The translations under genes and the position numbers were made by a program. Shown one piece after another: positions 1 to 12,289 of a stretch of 64,000 bases of DNA. Every line of letters starts with the position of its first letter. Position 1 is the stretch's first letter. Below the pieces are notes generated by a model. The model searched no databases, had not been told where the DNA came from, and saw only the letters and a list, made by a program, of their open reading frames with translations. The stretch comes from Taiwanofungus camphoratus (lineage: Eukaryota; Basidiomycota; Agaricomycetes; Polyporales; Taiwanofungaceae): positions 1,550,001 through 1,614,000 of the forward strand of contig CP021225.1 in the NCBI GenBank assembly GCA_003999685.1. Direction: 5' to 3'.

Positions 1-1490
1 TCATTGCTCCCTGTCAGGTCAATCCGTTGGGCATTCGTCCCTTAACCCGCTCCCATCACTCACCTATCTGTGGGCCTCCAATGTGGACATACCAAACGCT
101 TTGGCCCTCATGCGTCTCGGTTGATCAGATTCGCAATTTCTACGCTGTTTCTCGTCCTCTCTGCTCGTGATTGCCGTAAGCTCTTGTATCGTCTTTTTCA
201 CCTTTCTTCGGGTGGATATTCAATTCGTCGGGACGTCTGCCGTGAGACACCTTGCCTTGGCAATCTCAAAAAACTGATCCGCTTTTCTACAACCGCTGTG
301 ACTCTAGCCTTGCTGCGTCGCGCTGTTCCTGTCGTCTTCGGTCATCTCCGCTCTGCTCTATTTGAGACCTTGGCTTCTTTCGTGCCTCGATTCCTGGGGA
401 CTGCGGGGCTTATACTTGGTACAAGTACTGCGCTCGTGTGCTATCAATGAACGTCTGCCTCGCTATAGGTATCCTGCTTCTGTTTTCGACTTGGTTTTCC
501 TGGAATTCGGCCGTCTTCGGGACACGTACAATGCACCAATGCGAACGCGCTATGCAGACAAGAGTATCAGGCGCGTTGCTTCCGGCAGGAGAAGCTCGGC
601 TAGCCTTGCTCATCGCCTTAGAGTTCGAGTTATGTATATAGAATCTCGAGGACACTATGGACTTTGGTCCACCCCTGTCCACCTGCAAGTGGCCTGATAT
701 TACCACAATTTTGCGATACTACCTGATTTATTGAATAACACAAGGAGATTACTTATGAGCTCCATTCTATGTGCATGCATTCGATCGTCATTCTGCCGGT
801 GGCAATGTCTCGTCGTAGGCGCACGCATACGATACCGAGGGATTCATAACATGACGCAATCAGTAGCACCTTCCAATGGCATTCCTAGCTTATACGAATG
901 TACGATGCGGCTCCGAACCTGCGAGGCGGAGAGGCTGGATTAGATACCGACTGACGGTAACGTCCGACTCATCAATGCAATACATAAAAGGCAATTGATA
1001 TATAACAGAGACCTCGGTTTTCGGCCAATGAGGTGGTAGAAACATAAGAAAATTTCCTTTTTGGCCGTGACTCTTATCCTCATTGCTGCCTTGCTTCACA
1101 GAACGTGGCCGCACTGCGCACGCTCTCTTTCCTGTCTATCATATCAAATCGAGGCCACCACGAGTCAATGGCCACAGACGAGTTTCCAACTCGTGGGGCG
1201 AAGGAGAACTCACGTTCAATAGCAGTAGACTAGGAAGTGATCTGGACAACCGTGGATCTTCATTCTGCCTCAGGCTTCCGAGACATGAGCCTGAAGCGCC
1301 AGCCTCATTGTCAATTAGGGTGTCGATCTCATTGTAATGAAAGGGGGCGTACGGCAGCGAGGCGCGAACGCTGAGGCTGCCCTATATCATCTGTCGTCCT
1401 TGAACCTCCACTCGTTGTACGCCCTGTTCACGACTGTCACGATCGATACGCTCGACACGACGCTCACGACTGTTGATCCCAGTATAAAAG
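1..1490. other. No supported gene (left edge)
   Basis: I see no convincing gene here. An open frame at 70-450 (+) would give a 126-residue hydrophobic/basic peptide, but it has no recognisable motif. A TATAAAAG box at about 1482-1489 lies just ahead of the coding region that follows and probably belongs to it. Confidence 0.4.
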
Positions 1491-1493
1491 ATT

Positions 1494-2934
1494 ATGAACG
1501 CGGATTCGCCTGTCATTCCATGCTGCCCTCGTATATATTGGAGGGAATGCAGGAAGAACAGACGCGTAGGTCCTTTGTTACCATCCGAGCTCATTATCAG
1601 CTCATCACGGTTCAAGCCAAGAAACTGGGATTCTCTGCCCTGTCTTCGACTACAGCCGCATAATCGGATTCTCTTCATCTGCCGACGATGCGGATTTGGA
1701 AATACTTTCGGGACCACATGTCCCTGGTGTTCACGCATTTGTGAGGAGACAACCTCTTGTATCAATTCTACTCCACGAATACGACGTATCAGCTGCCCCT
1801 CATTGCTGACCGATGCACAAAAGGCGCAGCTGGAGCGAATAGAAGAGGTCACAAACCATACGCGAAGGGACTATTGTCAAGTCCCTAATTTGACGTCTGT
1901 TGGCCAAGGTAACCCAGGTGCTTCGCAAATCGTCGATGGCCCGTCAGACGTTGCCGCATCTGGATTGAAACGCTCCGCAGCAACACCCTCGACGAAGATA
2001 GTGCGCCGAAAACGACATCGCAACGCTGCTGTCTACTCGGCGATGGATGTCGTTGCCACGGGGACCGCAGTAAGTTACTATCGTCAGCGTCAGGGCCCAG
2101 ACTCACGCAGCGTTGCATGCTTAAAAGAGCACCGAGTTGCAGCCATTCTTGAGCCAAGTGGCAAAGGCGTACGAGAAGAACGGCGGTCCCACTTCATTCG
2201 GGTCCCCCTCGCCTGCGGCATCCGCGCTGTTAGTCCCAATGGATACTCACCTCACGAACCCAACGACTGAGGACGGACACGAGGACGGCACATCTTGCAT
2301 GATCTCGATGACCACTGTTTCCCAGCGCACCTTGCGGCGGAAACAAAGGATATCTGTCTTGCGGCAGCGGTCGACATGCTCTCTGCGGAGACGGGCTCCC
2401 CTCTCCCCTTCCATGACACCTCTCAGGAGAATGGAACCACCGAAACGTATTACTACGCCTGATTCAGTGAAGGAGGAAGCGAAGTCTACGGTGCCGTCGT
2501 TGTTTCCTACAGATTCGCCCATCCCCCTTGGACACCCGGCGCGTCCATTGTATACCGCGATACGAAAGAACATGCTTCCTTCGCCCAATATCACCTGTGG
2601 TTCGATACGCAGTGGAGACCATACCTCTTTCCACGCAACCGTTCTCGACCGAGGCTCGAAGTCGCTCGATATCCCCCGTCCTTCGGTATCCAGCCATCGC
2701 GACTTGGACTTGTGTTCTGAAACGCGTTATCACTACTATCCCACTTCGGCGTCGGCGCTGGGCTGCTCGCTCAGCGGCGAGACGGAGATGCGCATGAACC
2801 TTGCGAGGAGGCGGTCGATGGATGGTGCGCCTTCTGATTACAAGTTCCATGAGGTCCGGCGAGGGGGGCTCGTGAGGGACAAGGTTAAGAACCTAGGTAG
2901 AGGGCTGAAAGACCTGCTGCTCAAGAGAACATGA
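1494..2934 (+). CDS. Orphan protein with CxxC zinc-ribbon-like motif
   Basis: Coding sequence of unknown function with an unresolved 5' end. The first exon contains a CRRCGFGNTFGTTCPWC stretch (two CxxC pairs 10 residues apart), which suggests a small zinc knuckle. Similar CxxC-x-CxxC orphans are common in Agaricomycetes. An intron with donor GTAAGT at about 2069 and acceptor at about 2131 (TTAAAAG) joins this frame to a second exon reading STELQPFLSQ onward. The C-terminal part is rich in Ser, Pro and Arg and ends with a basic segment (RDKVKNLGRGLKDLLLKRT) at 2934. The TATAAAAG box at 1482 is too close to the ATG at 1494 for a normal start, so the true start may lie downstream or behind another intron. 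No enzymatic motif is visible. Confidence 0.45.
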
Positions 2935-3269
2935 CCATAGTGGCATACGCATGGTAGCAAAGCCTGGAGAGCCTCGAAGGTCGAATCGAAAGGCAGCGCC
3001 CCTTCGAGCTTAGCCGACGAGAATCCCTCAAGCCTGATCCGATGACCTTTACCGTTGTCGAGGTGTCGCCGATGATACTGCCCAGCACTTGTTATGGAGG
3101 GGAGGAAAATCGGGTGTTGCGTTACTCGATGATGGCTCTGGGAAGAGTAGGATATTCGCTTTCGCCTCGTATACCTATAACGCTCATCATTTAGATTAAC
3201 TAACCGTGTTGGATCGTTAGCAGATACCTTCGTCCCGATAGATAGTTCACGATATTCACGATTACTTGT

Positions 3270-4060
3270 ATGTGCCCTTATGTCTTGCTCAGTATCCGTA
3301 TGCAAATGGTTTCTGTCCGAATTGTGCGACTCGCAACTACAGATCTGACTGTCTCGGTCGACGCCCTCGATATCGTGGAAGTCCTGATGCGAAGAGCTGA
3401 TGCCCAGGTGTTCACTTTAGGGATCAAGACGATCAACCGGTCGAACGTCCGCGACGACCTCGCGCTCTTATATATAGGTATATACTCCTGTCTGCAAGGA
3501 CTAGATTTGTGACTAGGTTGACTATCCTTTTTTACAGAGCGTCATAGAGCTTGACAGCGCTATAAAAACACCAATGGACAAACCCTGGCCTCCTGATCCG
3601 TGCTCTGTGCACAGCTTTGGTCATTCTAACAACAGATAGGAAATTATGGCGCACCACTATGACTATCGGGACGATGGTAACAGATGATACAGGTGATAGG
3701 ACTTGCAGAGGACACCTCTTCAACTCGACGATGGTATTTAACCTTCCAAGAGTCGCTGTTTGCCGAGCTCGAAGGCCTGTGATACAGAGGTTAGTATCGC
3801 CCTCACCAGAGTGAAACAGGCCTGTGAACATGCTCGAGGCAGGACGGCCTAAATTTACCAGCATGAGTGGGTCCGAGATGGATTATGGCAATCACGCTAG
3901 TCTCCCCAGGAATTCCTTCAATCTTCGTGCCTCAAGGCCTCAATGGCAAGGATATCCATCCGTATCTGACGAATCACGACTTCCCAGATGCGCCTCACCA
4001 TCCTCATACTGCAGCCAAGACGGAAGAAATACACATCTGAGACGAGCCTTGAGCTTTTGA
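3270..4060 (+). pseudogene. Coding-like stretch, probably an eroded orphan gene
   Basis: Several consecutive plus-strand pieces read like protein but do not join cleanly. The first is 3270-3512 (SVDALDIVEVLMRRADAQVF). A piece after an acceptor-like TTTTTTACAG at about 3537 reads SVIELDSAIKTPMDKPWPPD. About 3707-3781 reads LAEDTSSTRRWYLTFQESLF, and about 3781-3852 continues in the next frame as CDTEVSIALTRVKQACEHAR. A Ser/Arg-rich piece ends at 4060. The change of frame near 3781 with no plausible intron suggests a frameshift in a host gene, or a structure I could not resolve. A 9-bp direct repeat GGCCTGTGA flanks the shift (3775 and 3820 region). No family was recognised. Confidence 0.25.
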
Positions 4061-4179
4061 TAGGCTGTAGATACTTTAAATGACTGTATTACATGTTGTA
4101 AAGCCTACTGTCGGTCTCGACAGCAGACTTCGGCTCAAGAGACTCGAAAGAAACTGAAACTCTTGGCTCAAGTCACGCG

Positions 4180-4187
4180 GTTCGTAG
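4180..4187. repeat. hAT target-site duplication, left copy
   Basis: GTTCGTAG directly abuts the transposon end. The right copy at 7910-7917 is GTTCGCAG, one mismatch in 8 bp. Eight-base duplications are typical of hAT insertion. Confidence 0.85.
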
Positions 4188-4209
4188 CAGTGTTGTGCCA
4201 GTCGTCGAC
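4188..4209 (+). repeat. hAT terminal inverted repeat, left
   Basis: Starts CAGTGTTGTGCCAGTCG. It matches the reverse complement of 7888-7909 over 22 bp with one mismatch, then diverges into GTCG-rich subterminal repeats. Confidence 0.88.
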
Positions 4210-4392
4210 TAGTCGCGCGACTGGCGTAAAGTCGTAAATTCACGACTTAACGACCGCACAGGCAGGTGCGCAGCGCGCGGGGTCGTCGTATCAGAGAGTC
4301 CGGTTGTGGAATACTAGTATGTACGGCTTAAAGCGATGGAAATATACAATCAGATTGTAATAGAGGATTAGAGAATTATAGACATTGAATCC

Positions 4393-7300
4393 TCATGCAG
4401 TAAGGACAGCCTGTGCACCTGCGTCCAAGTCCATTTGCTCGTCTTCCTCCCCTCCAGCATCAAAATCGAGCAGCTCATATAATTCCAGTTCCTCCTGCAA
4501 CCCATGTTCCATGAATTGCTGTATACTATCAACCCACTCCGAGCGCTCGAAGTCGAAAAGTTTCTCGAGTGGTATTTTGAGGCGCGACGGGAACTGTATC
4601 TCATCCATATCAACGTCTTCATCTGACATCCGGATGAATCCCTCTGCAATTCCCTCTAATTCAATGGTGCGTGGCTCCTCAACATCATCTTCTCTGACAT
4701 CTTCAGAGGCCTCGAGGTGTGCAGTCTCTGGATTCGTTGAGACAGCCGGCCCGGAAATGTCTGTTACACAACCAGGCCAAGTCAGTGCTCTTGTTCAGGC
4801 ATGTTTGCAATTATATTCATATGCTCACCTCTGACTGCACGTCCATCCGTGGTAGCTGCGCTCACATCTCTGTCTGTGTCTGTGCCTGTTCCTGAGGCAA
4901 GCACTTGATCACTTCCAGGAGGAGGGACGGGGACTTGAGATCATCCGAAATGTCGTCGCAAGCGTTCCTTGGCTCCTGACTGAAGATGTTCATCCCGAAG
5001 ATGCAATTTCAGTTCTGCTATTGTTGTGAGTGTTTCCATGGACATACGATTGCGTAACTTGGTCAAAATGAGGCCAAATGTGCTAAAGAGACGTTCGCAG
5101 GATGCTGAGTTGGCACAAACAGACAGGAGGTGAGTAGCGAGTTTGATAAGAGAAGGCATTTGTCTGCCAGGATGGCAGAGCCCTTCTCACACAATGAGTG
5201 GGTCTGGACTGGAATTCTGAGAGCCGTATGAGAAAATAGATAGGCAGACAGCTGAAATAACTTACATTCTTCTGTGCTTCTGAACAAAATGACTCGAGAT
5301 ATGTTGTAAGACCTGTGTAGCGCTCCTTCTCATTCAGATAGTTTGAGAGCTCCTGGCAAAGGTCATCTGGCACCTTGGTAGTCCTGTAAAATCGCCTCCA
5401 GAGTCGCTCAAAGAGCACATAAATGCCAGTGTTTGTAAGACTGTGCAATGGAGCAAATGGATATGTTCGAAAGAATGGATTTAAAATGATTGCAGCAATG
5501 AAGACATCTTGATCAGCTTTCGACCATCGCTCCTCAATACTGTTGAGCAAGGCCTGGCGCACATCACGCTCAGTCACATCATTAACATCGAGCTTGCTAT
5601 ACTTTGCATAAAGTAAGCCAAAGGTAAGAAGAACTTGGTCGAGACGACAGTGAGCAGCCTGGGTGACATTGACAGCAATGGCAAGAGGTTCAAGATGTCG
5701 TTTCATTCTACAAAGGATGACAGGCTTGTTTTAGCATTCTCACATTGTCAGATATGTGGGAAACGTACATACTGAGCAAGAGAATGCCAGAATAGACCAT
5801 CTTTTATAAGCTCTATCGTCTCTCGAGACTTCTGCTTTGTCTTAGCATTTGACCCAGTGATTAGACAACTTTCATTCCCATGCAATTCATCATCATTGAT
5901 GATCCATTTCAAGGTAGGTTGGAGCTCAAGAAGGCAACGATAAGCCAGATAGTGTGCTGTCCAGTGTGTGAGCACTGCACAGATCACTGTAAGAGGCTTC
6001 TTGCCATGCACAACCTGCACGTCTCGAAGTATAGCAAGAACATATGTTCTTTTTTGTAGCCAACTGATAAGTTCATCTGCCTTCTCAGCATAGTGAAAGA
6101 AGATGGAGGGGCATTTAAAGTAATCACCAACAATCAAATTGACCTACAGTTATATAAGTCAGCTTGAGATTCAGGCACAATAAGATGAGAAAAGATAAAC
6201 ATACTTGGTGTGCGTAACAATCCAATACAATGAGCCATGGTCACTTTTTCAGAAGGAGTAAACGGGCCTTTCAAGACTCGCCTGAAGCATCCGAAGTAAA
6301 TGCAACAATGTTGACCTCCCATTCTTCATCAACAGTCCTGAAGGCATCTTCTATCAATTGAAGAAATTTTTCGGCAGTCTTTCATTGGTTTGATGTGTCA
6401 AAGACACGGACTGTATGAGTCTGTCAAATGTTAAAACTGTTTGTAAATATAAATAATTTATTGCACCTGTCTGTTAGCTGACAACATGAATGCAACTGGA
6501 TGATGATCATTGATGTCTGTCCAGCCATCACCTTGAATTGTTGCATTAAAACCAGAGGTTGCAAAAACAGCTCTTCCACAAAAATGTTTGACCTCATTAG
6601 GCAGGAGCTTTGTTGTTAGTATTTTTCGTGACGGAACTGATGCAGCTGGAATAAATTCATCACAGAATATGAGAAACTGTGGATTTTCAATCCATGTCAA
6701 GGGTAACCCAGCTGAAGCAGTGAGCCAAGTGAGTAAAAAATCAAATCGATGTTGTCGAGCCTCATCCCACAACTGATCTCCAGCAGGATAAATCAGTGGC
6801 AAGCTGGAACAAGCATTTCTTTGTCGCTTTGTAGTTGGCAGTTGGCTGATAGATCTGGAACTGACAGAATCAGATGGGGCAGGACTAGGGCTGGGTGCTA
6901 ATGAATGCAAAAATGATAGTGGTGTTTGTGCAGCTGTTGGTGGATATGAACTAATGGGTGACAGTGTGGTTGGAGCCCTAGACAGTGGCAAAAATAATAG
7001 TGGTGCACGTGAGGGTCCTGGCTCTCCAATAGCAGGATATACAGATGCTGGCACCATGTATACAGGTTGAGAAGCTCCAGGGACTGACGGCATAGAAACA
7101 TCAGTGACTGCAGCTGATTTCTCAAATTTCTGCTTCAAACTCTGCATTCTTTGCGGACTCGAAGCTCCTTGCCTATTGGACACCTTCTGGCTTGAAACTC
7201 TGTCTTGTACTGCCTGGGGCTGGTTTAGACAAATAGATAAATGATGCAGTAACGTATCTTGGCAGCTGTTTAGATACCCTCTAGTTTTGTCATTTTGCCA

Positions 7301-7606
7301 ACTGATAGTCCATACTTAATGCAATGCATGAGACGCCATACTATGAACTTAATTAAATCTTTACTTACATGACTCTTCAATGGCCTGTTCTGTTCGACAA
7401 GCGCTGCGTCTTCCCTTTCGAACATCTTCTTCATCACAAGCCCATTCTGCTGCAATATGCTGGAAGAGACATGCCTTGCAATATACCTTCATTTTGTCAC
7501 TGATCCATGCTTCTGGATGTCTAGGAGCTAGATGACCATCAGGATGGTCATGAAAGTAATCCCTCCACCATCCACAATGATGGCTGGGTTGTCGATGGTC
7601 AGTCAT
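4393..7606 (-). pseudogene. hAT transposase with premature stops
   Basis: Read on the minus strand from ATG at 7606. A BED-like zinc finger opens it (WWRDYF then VYCKACLFQH). A Pro/Ser-rich linker and a domain with NATIQGDGWTDIND follow from about 7183 to 6458, then a piece ending TSDASGES near 6265. Catalytic-core pieces lie at 6137-5748 and 5706-5270, the dimerisation domain ending LAELKLHLRDEH-like at 5159-4941, and an acidic tail (LQEELELYELLDFD) at 4629-4393. I see four in-frame TGA codons within otherwise conserved sequence: after DTSNQ, after ASGES, in the DPLIV-EGLCHPG block where Trp is usual, and after RRHFG. Three look like CGA to TGA and one like TGG to TGA. The gene is therefore broken, although splicing and domain order are preserved. 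Confidence 0.85.
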
Positions 7607-7887
7607 GTCACAGTTGAGTGTCTTTCAAATTGGAGCATCAGTGCAGGCTACACAATGTCTTTTATCACCAGAGATTGATAATCAATGGCATGCACACTCC
7701 TCATGCACAACATATCAGAAAAGGTACATATGTTATCTAGCTCTAACATATGGAGATCAGTGCGCATGGCAATGGCGGACCGCCCCTGGCTGTCGTGTGG
7801 CTGTCGTGGGAATAGTCGTACAGACCCCCGGTCTGCACGCCAGTTGCACGACTAGTCGTCCAGTCGTCCAAACGACTAAGGCGACCG

Positions 7888-7909
7888 GTCGCCGACTGGC
7901 ACAACACTG
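7888..7909 (-). repeat. hAT terminal inverted repeat, right
   Basis: Reverse complement of the left end, ending in CGACTGGCACAACACTG. It is followed by the target duplication GTTCGCAG at 7910-7917. Confidence 0.88.
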
Positions 7910-7917
7910 GTTCGCAG

Positions 7918-8390
7918 TGGGTGGGCGCCTCGAGGTGGCATCCGAGCCTAGACCTCCTGCGGTCCTGCAAGGCCTTCAAGTTCTTTTCTCTTGCTCTTCT
8001 TCGCCGCATTACCGATATCCAAGTGTATGTGGTCCTCAAAATTTCTAGGTGGCCTGATGGAAATCTCTGCATTCCATTCTCCAAGTGTATCTGCCATTGG
8101 TGAGCAGCGGACCAACTATGGGCGGCGCTCTGCGGATTATTCCTGCCGTCATGACCCAATGCGAAAGGTTGATCTCAGCAGACAAGCTTGGAGCACCAAG
8201 TTCTCCTCACCTGTCGGTTCTTTGATACTCTGAGCTTCAATGGGTCATCATCGATGATTGGTCGGTGATATATCTGGCTGCGGCCTTCAATGATGACCTC
8301 CGGAATACTGCACCTCGCTCTTCGTCACGGTCAGGCCGACCATCATAGCATTGTTTCCGCACTGGTTCTATAGCAGATGACGATGGCGAC
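7918..8390. other. Intergenic, nothing recognised
   Basis: About 470 bases between the transposon and the next minus-strand gene. Open frames here are short and I see no domain, repeat or RNA structure. Confidence 0.4.
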
Positions 8391-8931
8391 TCACTTTCTG
8401 CTGCCAACCTGACGAGTCAAGGGATCTGTACCTTTGCCGTCCGCTCGGCCGCTTTTGAGCTCTTGACGTCTCAGGTGTCGACCTACTTCATCTTGTTCAA
8501 TCAGCTGGACAGACTGGGCCGGAAAGTAGCTTCTCATACGTTCTGACGCCGACGACTTAAAACTTCCAGTTATCGATGGACGGAATGACGTGTTGTTCAC
8601 GGGGGTCTGTTCAACGCTTAGAGGCTGGAAGCGTTTATACAAGTTCTTTTGTCTGCTTTGCGGACGTCCCGCGAGCATTCCTGTGGGCATGCGGTCCTTG
8701 TGATAGAATCCAAGTTACCGTAAGGAAGACGTGCATGTCCCAACAGAAGTCATGTTGACAGGTGAGGGCACGGGAACATACCTGAGTACGTGTAAGACTT
8801 AGCGCCACGATGCTCTGCATGCTATCGCAGTTCGGACAGGAAGTTCCTGACTTTATATTTCTTCTGATATCAATCAATGACTGGATTCTACTACATAATG
8901 CAGCCAAGTATGTCAATTTGGTCTCGTCCAT
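8391..8931 (-). CDS. Small orphan protein, two exons
   Basis: Two exons, 8931-8782 and 8696-8391, join in phase 0 across a GTATGT...CAAG intron to give 151 residues. The N-terminal exon has a CPNC pair (residues 36-39 region) after a leucine-rich helix-like start (MDETKLTYLAALCSRIQSL). The C-terminal exon is basic and ends DPLTRQVGSRK. I recognise no family. An upstream exon is possible, because sequence above 8931 has an acceptor-like CACTCAG and more coding-like text to about 9115. The gene is transcribed away from the MFS gene and shares a roughly 490-bp intergenic region with it. Confidence 0.45.
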
Positions 8932-9418
8932 ACCGAATGCCCCTGAGTGGATGTAGGATGAGACATGAGCCCACCTTTGTCTTTTCGACGGCGAATGGGC
9001 AGCATGACTGGCGCTGATGGGACCCGCCTTCATGATCATCACTGGCACTCCACCGTTCTAGTTCTCCATCACGTATATCACGTTTATTACATGTAATGAC
9101 GATATCATTACCCATCGTGATATAGCCGTGTAGAAGTGTCGAATGTTCCGCGTTTTGTCCGGCGGCTCACTGCGAACGTTCCCCTTTGTGTGTGTGCAGT
9201 GATATCGACTATCATCATCGTCTGCTAGCTTCGACTACTAATAAAGGTGAGCGACGGAAATCGACGGAGACTCAATGGTATGTAATCTGGAGATCTAGAC
9301 ACTAGTGTCAGCCCTCACTGGGCGGGGATAAAGGTTCATGACATTTCTACTCCTGGCCGCTCGCCCCCTTCATCCAGTCCCTCCTCTCCTGAGCTTGTAC
9401 GACGTACATTGACTTCGG

Positions 9419-11271
9419 ATGCCTCAGCTTAGGGATGACATACCCGACGAGGAGACCGCTCTGCTATCAGGGCAGAAGGATGCTCGGAAGGCGGCCCCAG
9501 CGCCGCCGGCCATAACGCCGCTGCCCAAGTTGCAGTTGGGCATACTGCTCTTGTTGCAGCTGGCCGAGCCAATTACATCGCAATGCATCTACCCATTCAT
9601 CAACCAGGTCAGTGATGCGTTGTGCTGCAGTCGGTGTGGTCGTGCTGACCGGTCTCGCATCAGCTTGTTAGCGAGCTGGACATCACTGGAGGGGATGAGA
9701 GGAAAGTGGGATACTACGCGGGGTTGATCGTAAGCACACGTTCTATATTCCAAGTATTGTTCTGATAGTCTGGGAGCTAGGAGTCGCTCTTCTTCGCCAC
9801 TGAGGCCATGTTCGTCCTTCAATGGTCTCGTGTGTCAGATTACATTGGGCGCAAGCCAGTGCTATTGACCGGCATGGCGGGGCTCTGCATGTCGATGATT
9901 TTCTTTGGTCTATCGAAGACATTCTGGCAGCTGGTCGTCAGGTCTGCATCTTCTGTTCCCAGCCTGTCTGTGTATGGACTCACGAGTACTCGTGTGTTCT
10001 AGCCGATGTATCGTCGGCGCGCTGAATGGCAACATCGGCGTCATCAAGAGCATGATGGGAGGTGAGTCCCTCTCATGTATCACCTAGCATATAAGCTCAC
10101 CAGCCCCTATCTAGAACTGACTGACTCGACCAACATGGCCCAAGGGTTCGCGTTGATGCCTGTGGTATGGTCAGCAGGGGCAACTATAGGGTTAGCACTC
10201 GCTTCATTTTCGACCTTACGGACAACATTGCTCATCCCTTCCTGGTTGAGTAGACCGTTCATCGGAGGACAGCTATCGAAGCCCCACGACAGGTGGCCGC
10301 ACGTCTTCACAAGCAGGTTCTGGAAGCAGTATCCCTACTTTTTGCCTTGTGCCACTTCAGCAGCGTTTTCTGTCTTCACCTTTGTCATTACTGCGATTTT
10401 CTTGAAAGAGGTGCGTTCCTTGCCATGATGGCTTTACCGGTCTGATACCAGGCATCCATCAGACCGTTCAAAGAAGACATCGCAAGAACAAAAGTGATAA
10501 GCCAGGTCATGCGCAGAGTGAAGAAGACCCTCGACGATGCGAGGAGACTTTCGAAGGCCCCGCGACTTTGCGCTCGTTGATGGTGTGGCCCGTGCTCCTA
10601 TCAGTCGCCAACTACGGGGCATTGGCCCTGCTAGACATCGCGTACCGGGCAATCCAACCACTGTTCTTCTCTACCCCGATAGAACTAGGCGGACTGGGCC
10701 TTACTCCTGCTACGATAGGCGCCGTCCTGGGCACTTTTGGGCTCATGAACGGCGCCTTCCAGGCATCCTTTTTCGCGAAGGTTGTGAGGCGGTGGGGGCC
10801 GAAGCGTGTCCTCGTGGCAGGGATGGCGTCGTTCCTCCCGATCTTCCTCCTCTTCCCCATGATCAACGCAATCGCAAAAGAAGCCGGACGAACGACGCCC
10901 CTCGTGTGGGCGGCGGTAGTCTTCCAACTAGCCGTCTCTGTGATCATGGACATGTCATATGGTGGGCGTTGGCTGCGAGTCCTGTAGTGAGGTGCGCTGA
11001 CGCTTTTGCAGGCTGCGTGTTCATTTTCATCACCTCTTCCGCGCCGAATAAGAGGTCGCTTGGCGCGACCAACGGGATTGCGCAGCTCGTAGCTGCCTTG
11101 GTGCGTGCCCTCGGGCCTGCCTCGGCGACCTCGCTGTTTGCGGTTTCACTCGAGCACAACTGGCTTGGCGGATACGGCGTCTATGCGATTCTCATGGCAG
11201 TCTCTTGCGCGCTGCTTTCCGTATCGATGCCCTTACCTAGAGAAGCGTGGACGAAGAACGACACGCGATGA
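9419..11271 (+). CDS. MFS transporter, DHA1/ZIFL-like fungal exporter
   Basis: Eight exons (9419-9607, 9664-9729, 9781-9941, 10003-10061, 10115-10190, 10254-10410, 10463-10961, 11012-11271) give an uninterrupted 488-residue protein, normal for a 12-helix major facilitator. Diagnostic blocks are the early PLPKLQLGILLLLQLAEPI helix, ITGGDERKVGYYAGLIESLF, the loop-2 motif SDYIGRKPVLL (MFS motif A, D/R-x-GRR-like), CIVGALNGNIGVIKSMMGE and TIGPFIGG. A hydrophilic central loop (about residues 236-275) precedes the second six-helix half, PIELGGLGLTPATIGAVLG. This family of fungal proton-driven plasma-membrane or vacuolar exporters is usually annotated as multidrug or zinc-induced-facilitator-like. 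The substrate is unknown. Its position 2 kb upstream of an NRPS-like gene makes metabolite export plausible but unproven. Confidence 0.9.
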
Positions 11272-11840
11272 GTATGATATGTGAGTGATCGTACAATAGC
11301 TTGATGATGTCGTCGGTGTTCTCTGACATGCAGCATATCTTAGGGTTCCAGTGAGACCAATCTTACGTTCGGCGAGCTATATCGCCTCACGATTTCAGCA
11401 TGAGTACACGAACCTTATATTCTTGGATCACGCATTTTGGACGTAGACGTGTACATTAAAAGCTAACTCAAAAGTCTCACAGTCCTATTTGGTAATAGAG
11501 CATACATTGAAACAGTCTCTTGTCTCTGACGCGAAACTCTGCTGCGGCATTGGCCAATTGACAGGGTCGGATTCCGCACACTGTAGTCAGCAAGTCCAGG
11601 GTTATCAGTGGGGTATTACCATGTCTCTGTCAAGCTGGATTTTTGTGTCGAAAGTCATATCAGAACAGCTTACTTCGAAGTAGCTGCTGTCCTTCAAAGC
11701 ATGAGTCCAGCAGAACATGTGAACACAGGATGGACTTCTACATAGTCCTTCTGTGCGCGTCGGAGGGCGCTATGAACGGAAAGCCGTTGGCTGGGGCCTT
11801 GTGTTGAAGTACTTGACAGGATATCGAGAATGAAGCGCAT
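11272..11840. other. Intergenic, nothing recognised
   Basis: Downstream of the MFS gene and at the 3' end of the minus-strand orphan. Only short frames occur, with no recognisable element. Confidence 0.4.
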
Positions 11841-12270
11841 CTACGGAGCCTGAAGGCTCGACGCCGTCATTGCCGCGTTCATAGTCGCGACGGGCACCCA
11901 GTCGTCGATTCTCTTTAGTGCAACCTCGGTAGCGTCATGCTCAACGACAGGATCTGCTCAGAGTAAACGCAATTGAATATAAACAGGACAGAAACGTCTT
12001 CGAGTAATAAGGGAATTGAAAGCACACACCAAGGTCTCGCGTAGCGAGATACTTTCCAGGTGCGTAAAAGTAAGTCTGATCTTGGACAATCAATGTGTTT
12101 GCGTGACCAGCCACATGCCAACCATCACATTGCTTCTGCGGAAGCGAGTTGATGGTCAGCAGGAGGATGGACACACCGTGGCAACTTTGGTCGTACATCT
12201 CGCACAGGTTGTTACCACAGGCCAGAGGTACCAAACACAGTGGATCTGAGCGGAACGAGTGCACGAGATT
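11841..12270 (-). CDS. Small Cys-containing orphan, partial model
   Basis: The last two or three exons of a minus-strand gene are clear. A segment reading CDGWHVAGHANTLIVQDQ and then TYFYAPGKYLATRD (about 12135-12035) joins through a GTGTGT...GAGCAG intron (about 12030-11952) to DPVVEHDATEVALKRIDDWV, stopping at 11841. The upstream part (LACGNNLCEMYDQSCHG, to about 12270) appears linked by a short intron ending in CGCAG near 12137. Splicing there and the start codon remain unresolved. Several cysteines suggest a secreted or metal/disulfide-stabilised protein, but I could not identify a signal peptide or a family. Confidence 0.35.
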
Positions 12271-12289
12271 TGTGCTTTGGGGCTGCATC

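Larger units (their letters stand above)
4188..7909 (-). mobile_element. hAT-family DNA transposon, decayed
   Basis: A 3722-bp element bounded by terminal inverted repeats that begin CAGTGTTGTGCCAGTCG on both ends and flanked by an 8-bp target duplication. It carries one multi-exon transposase on the minus strand with an N-terminal BED-type zinc finger, a central catalytic region and a C-terminal hAT dimerisation block (SVCANSASCERLFSTFG). Ends and target duplication are well preserved, so the insertion is not ancient. The transposase frame nevertheless holds several in-frame stops, so this copy is unlikely to be autonomous. It might still be mobilised in trans. Confidence 0.92.
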
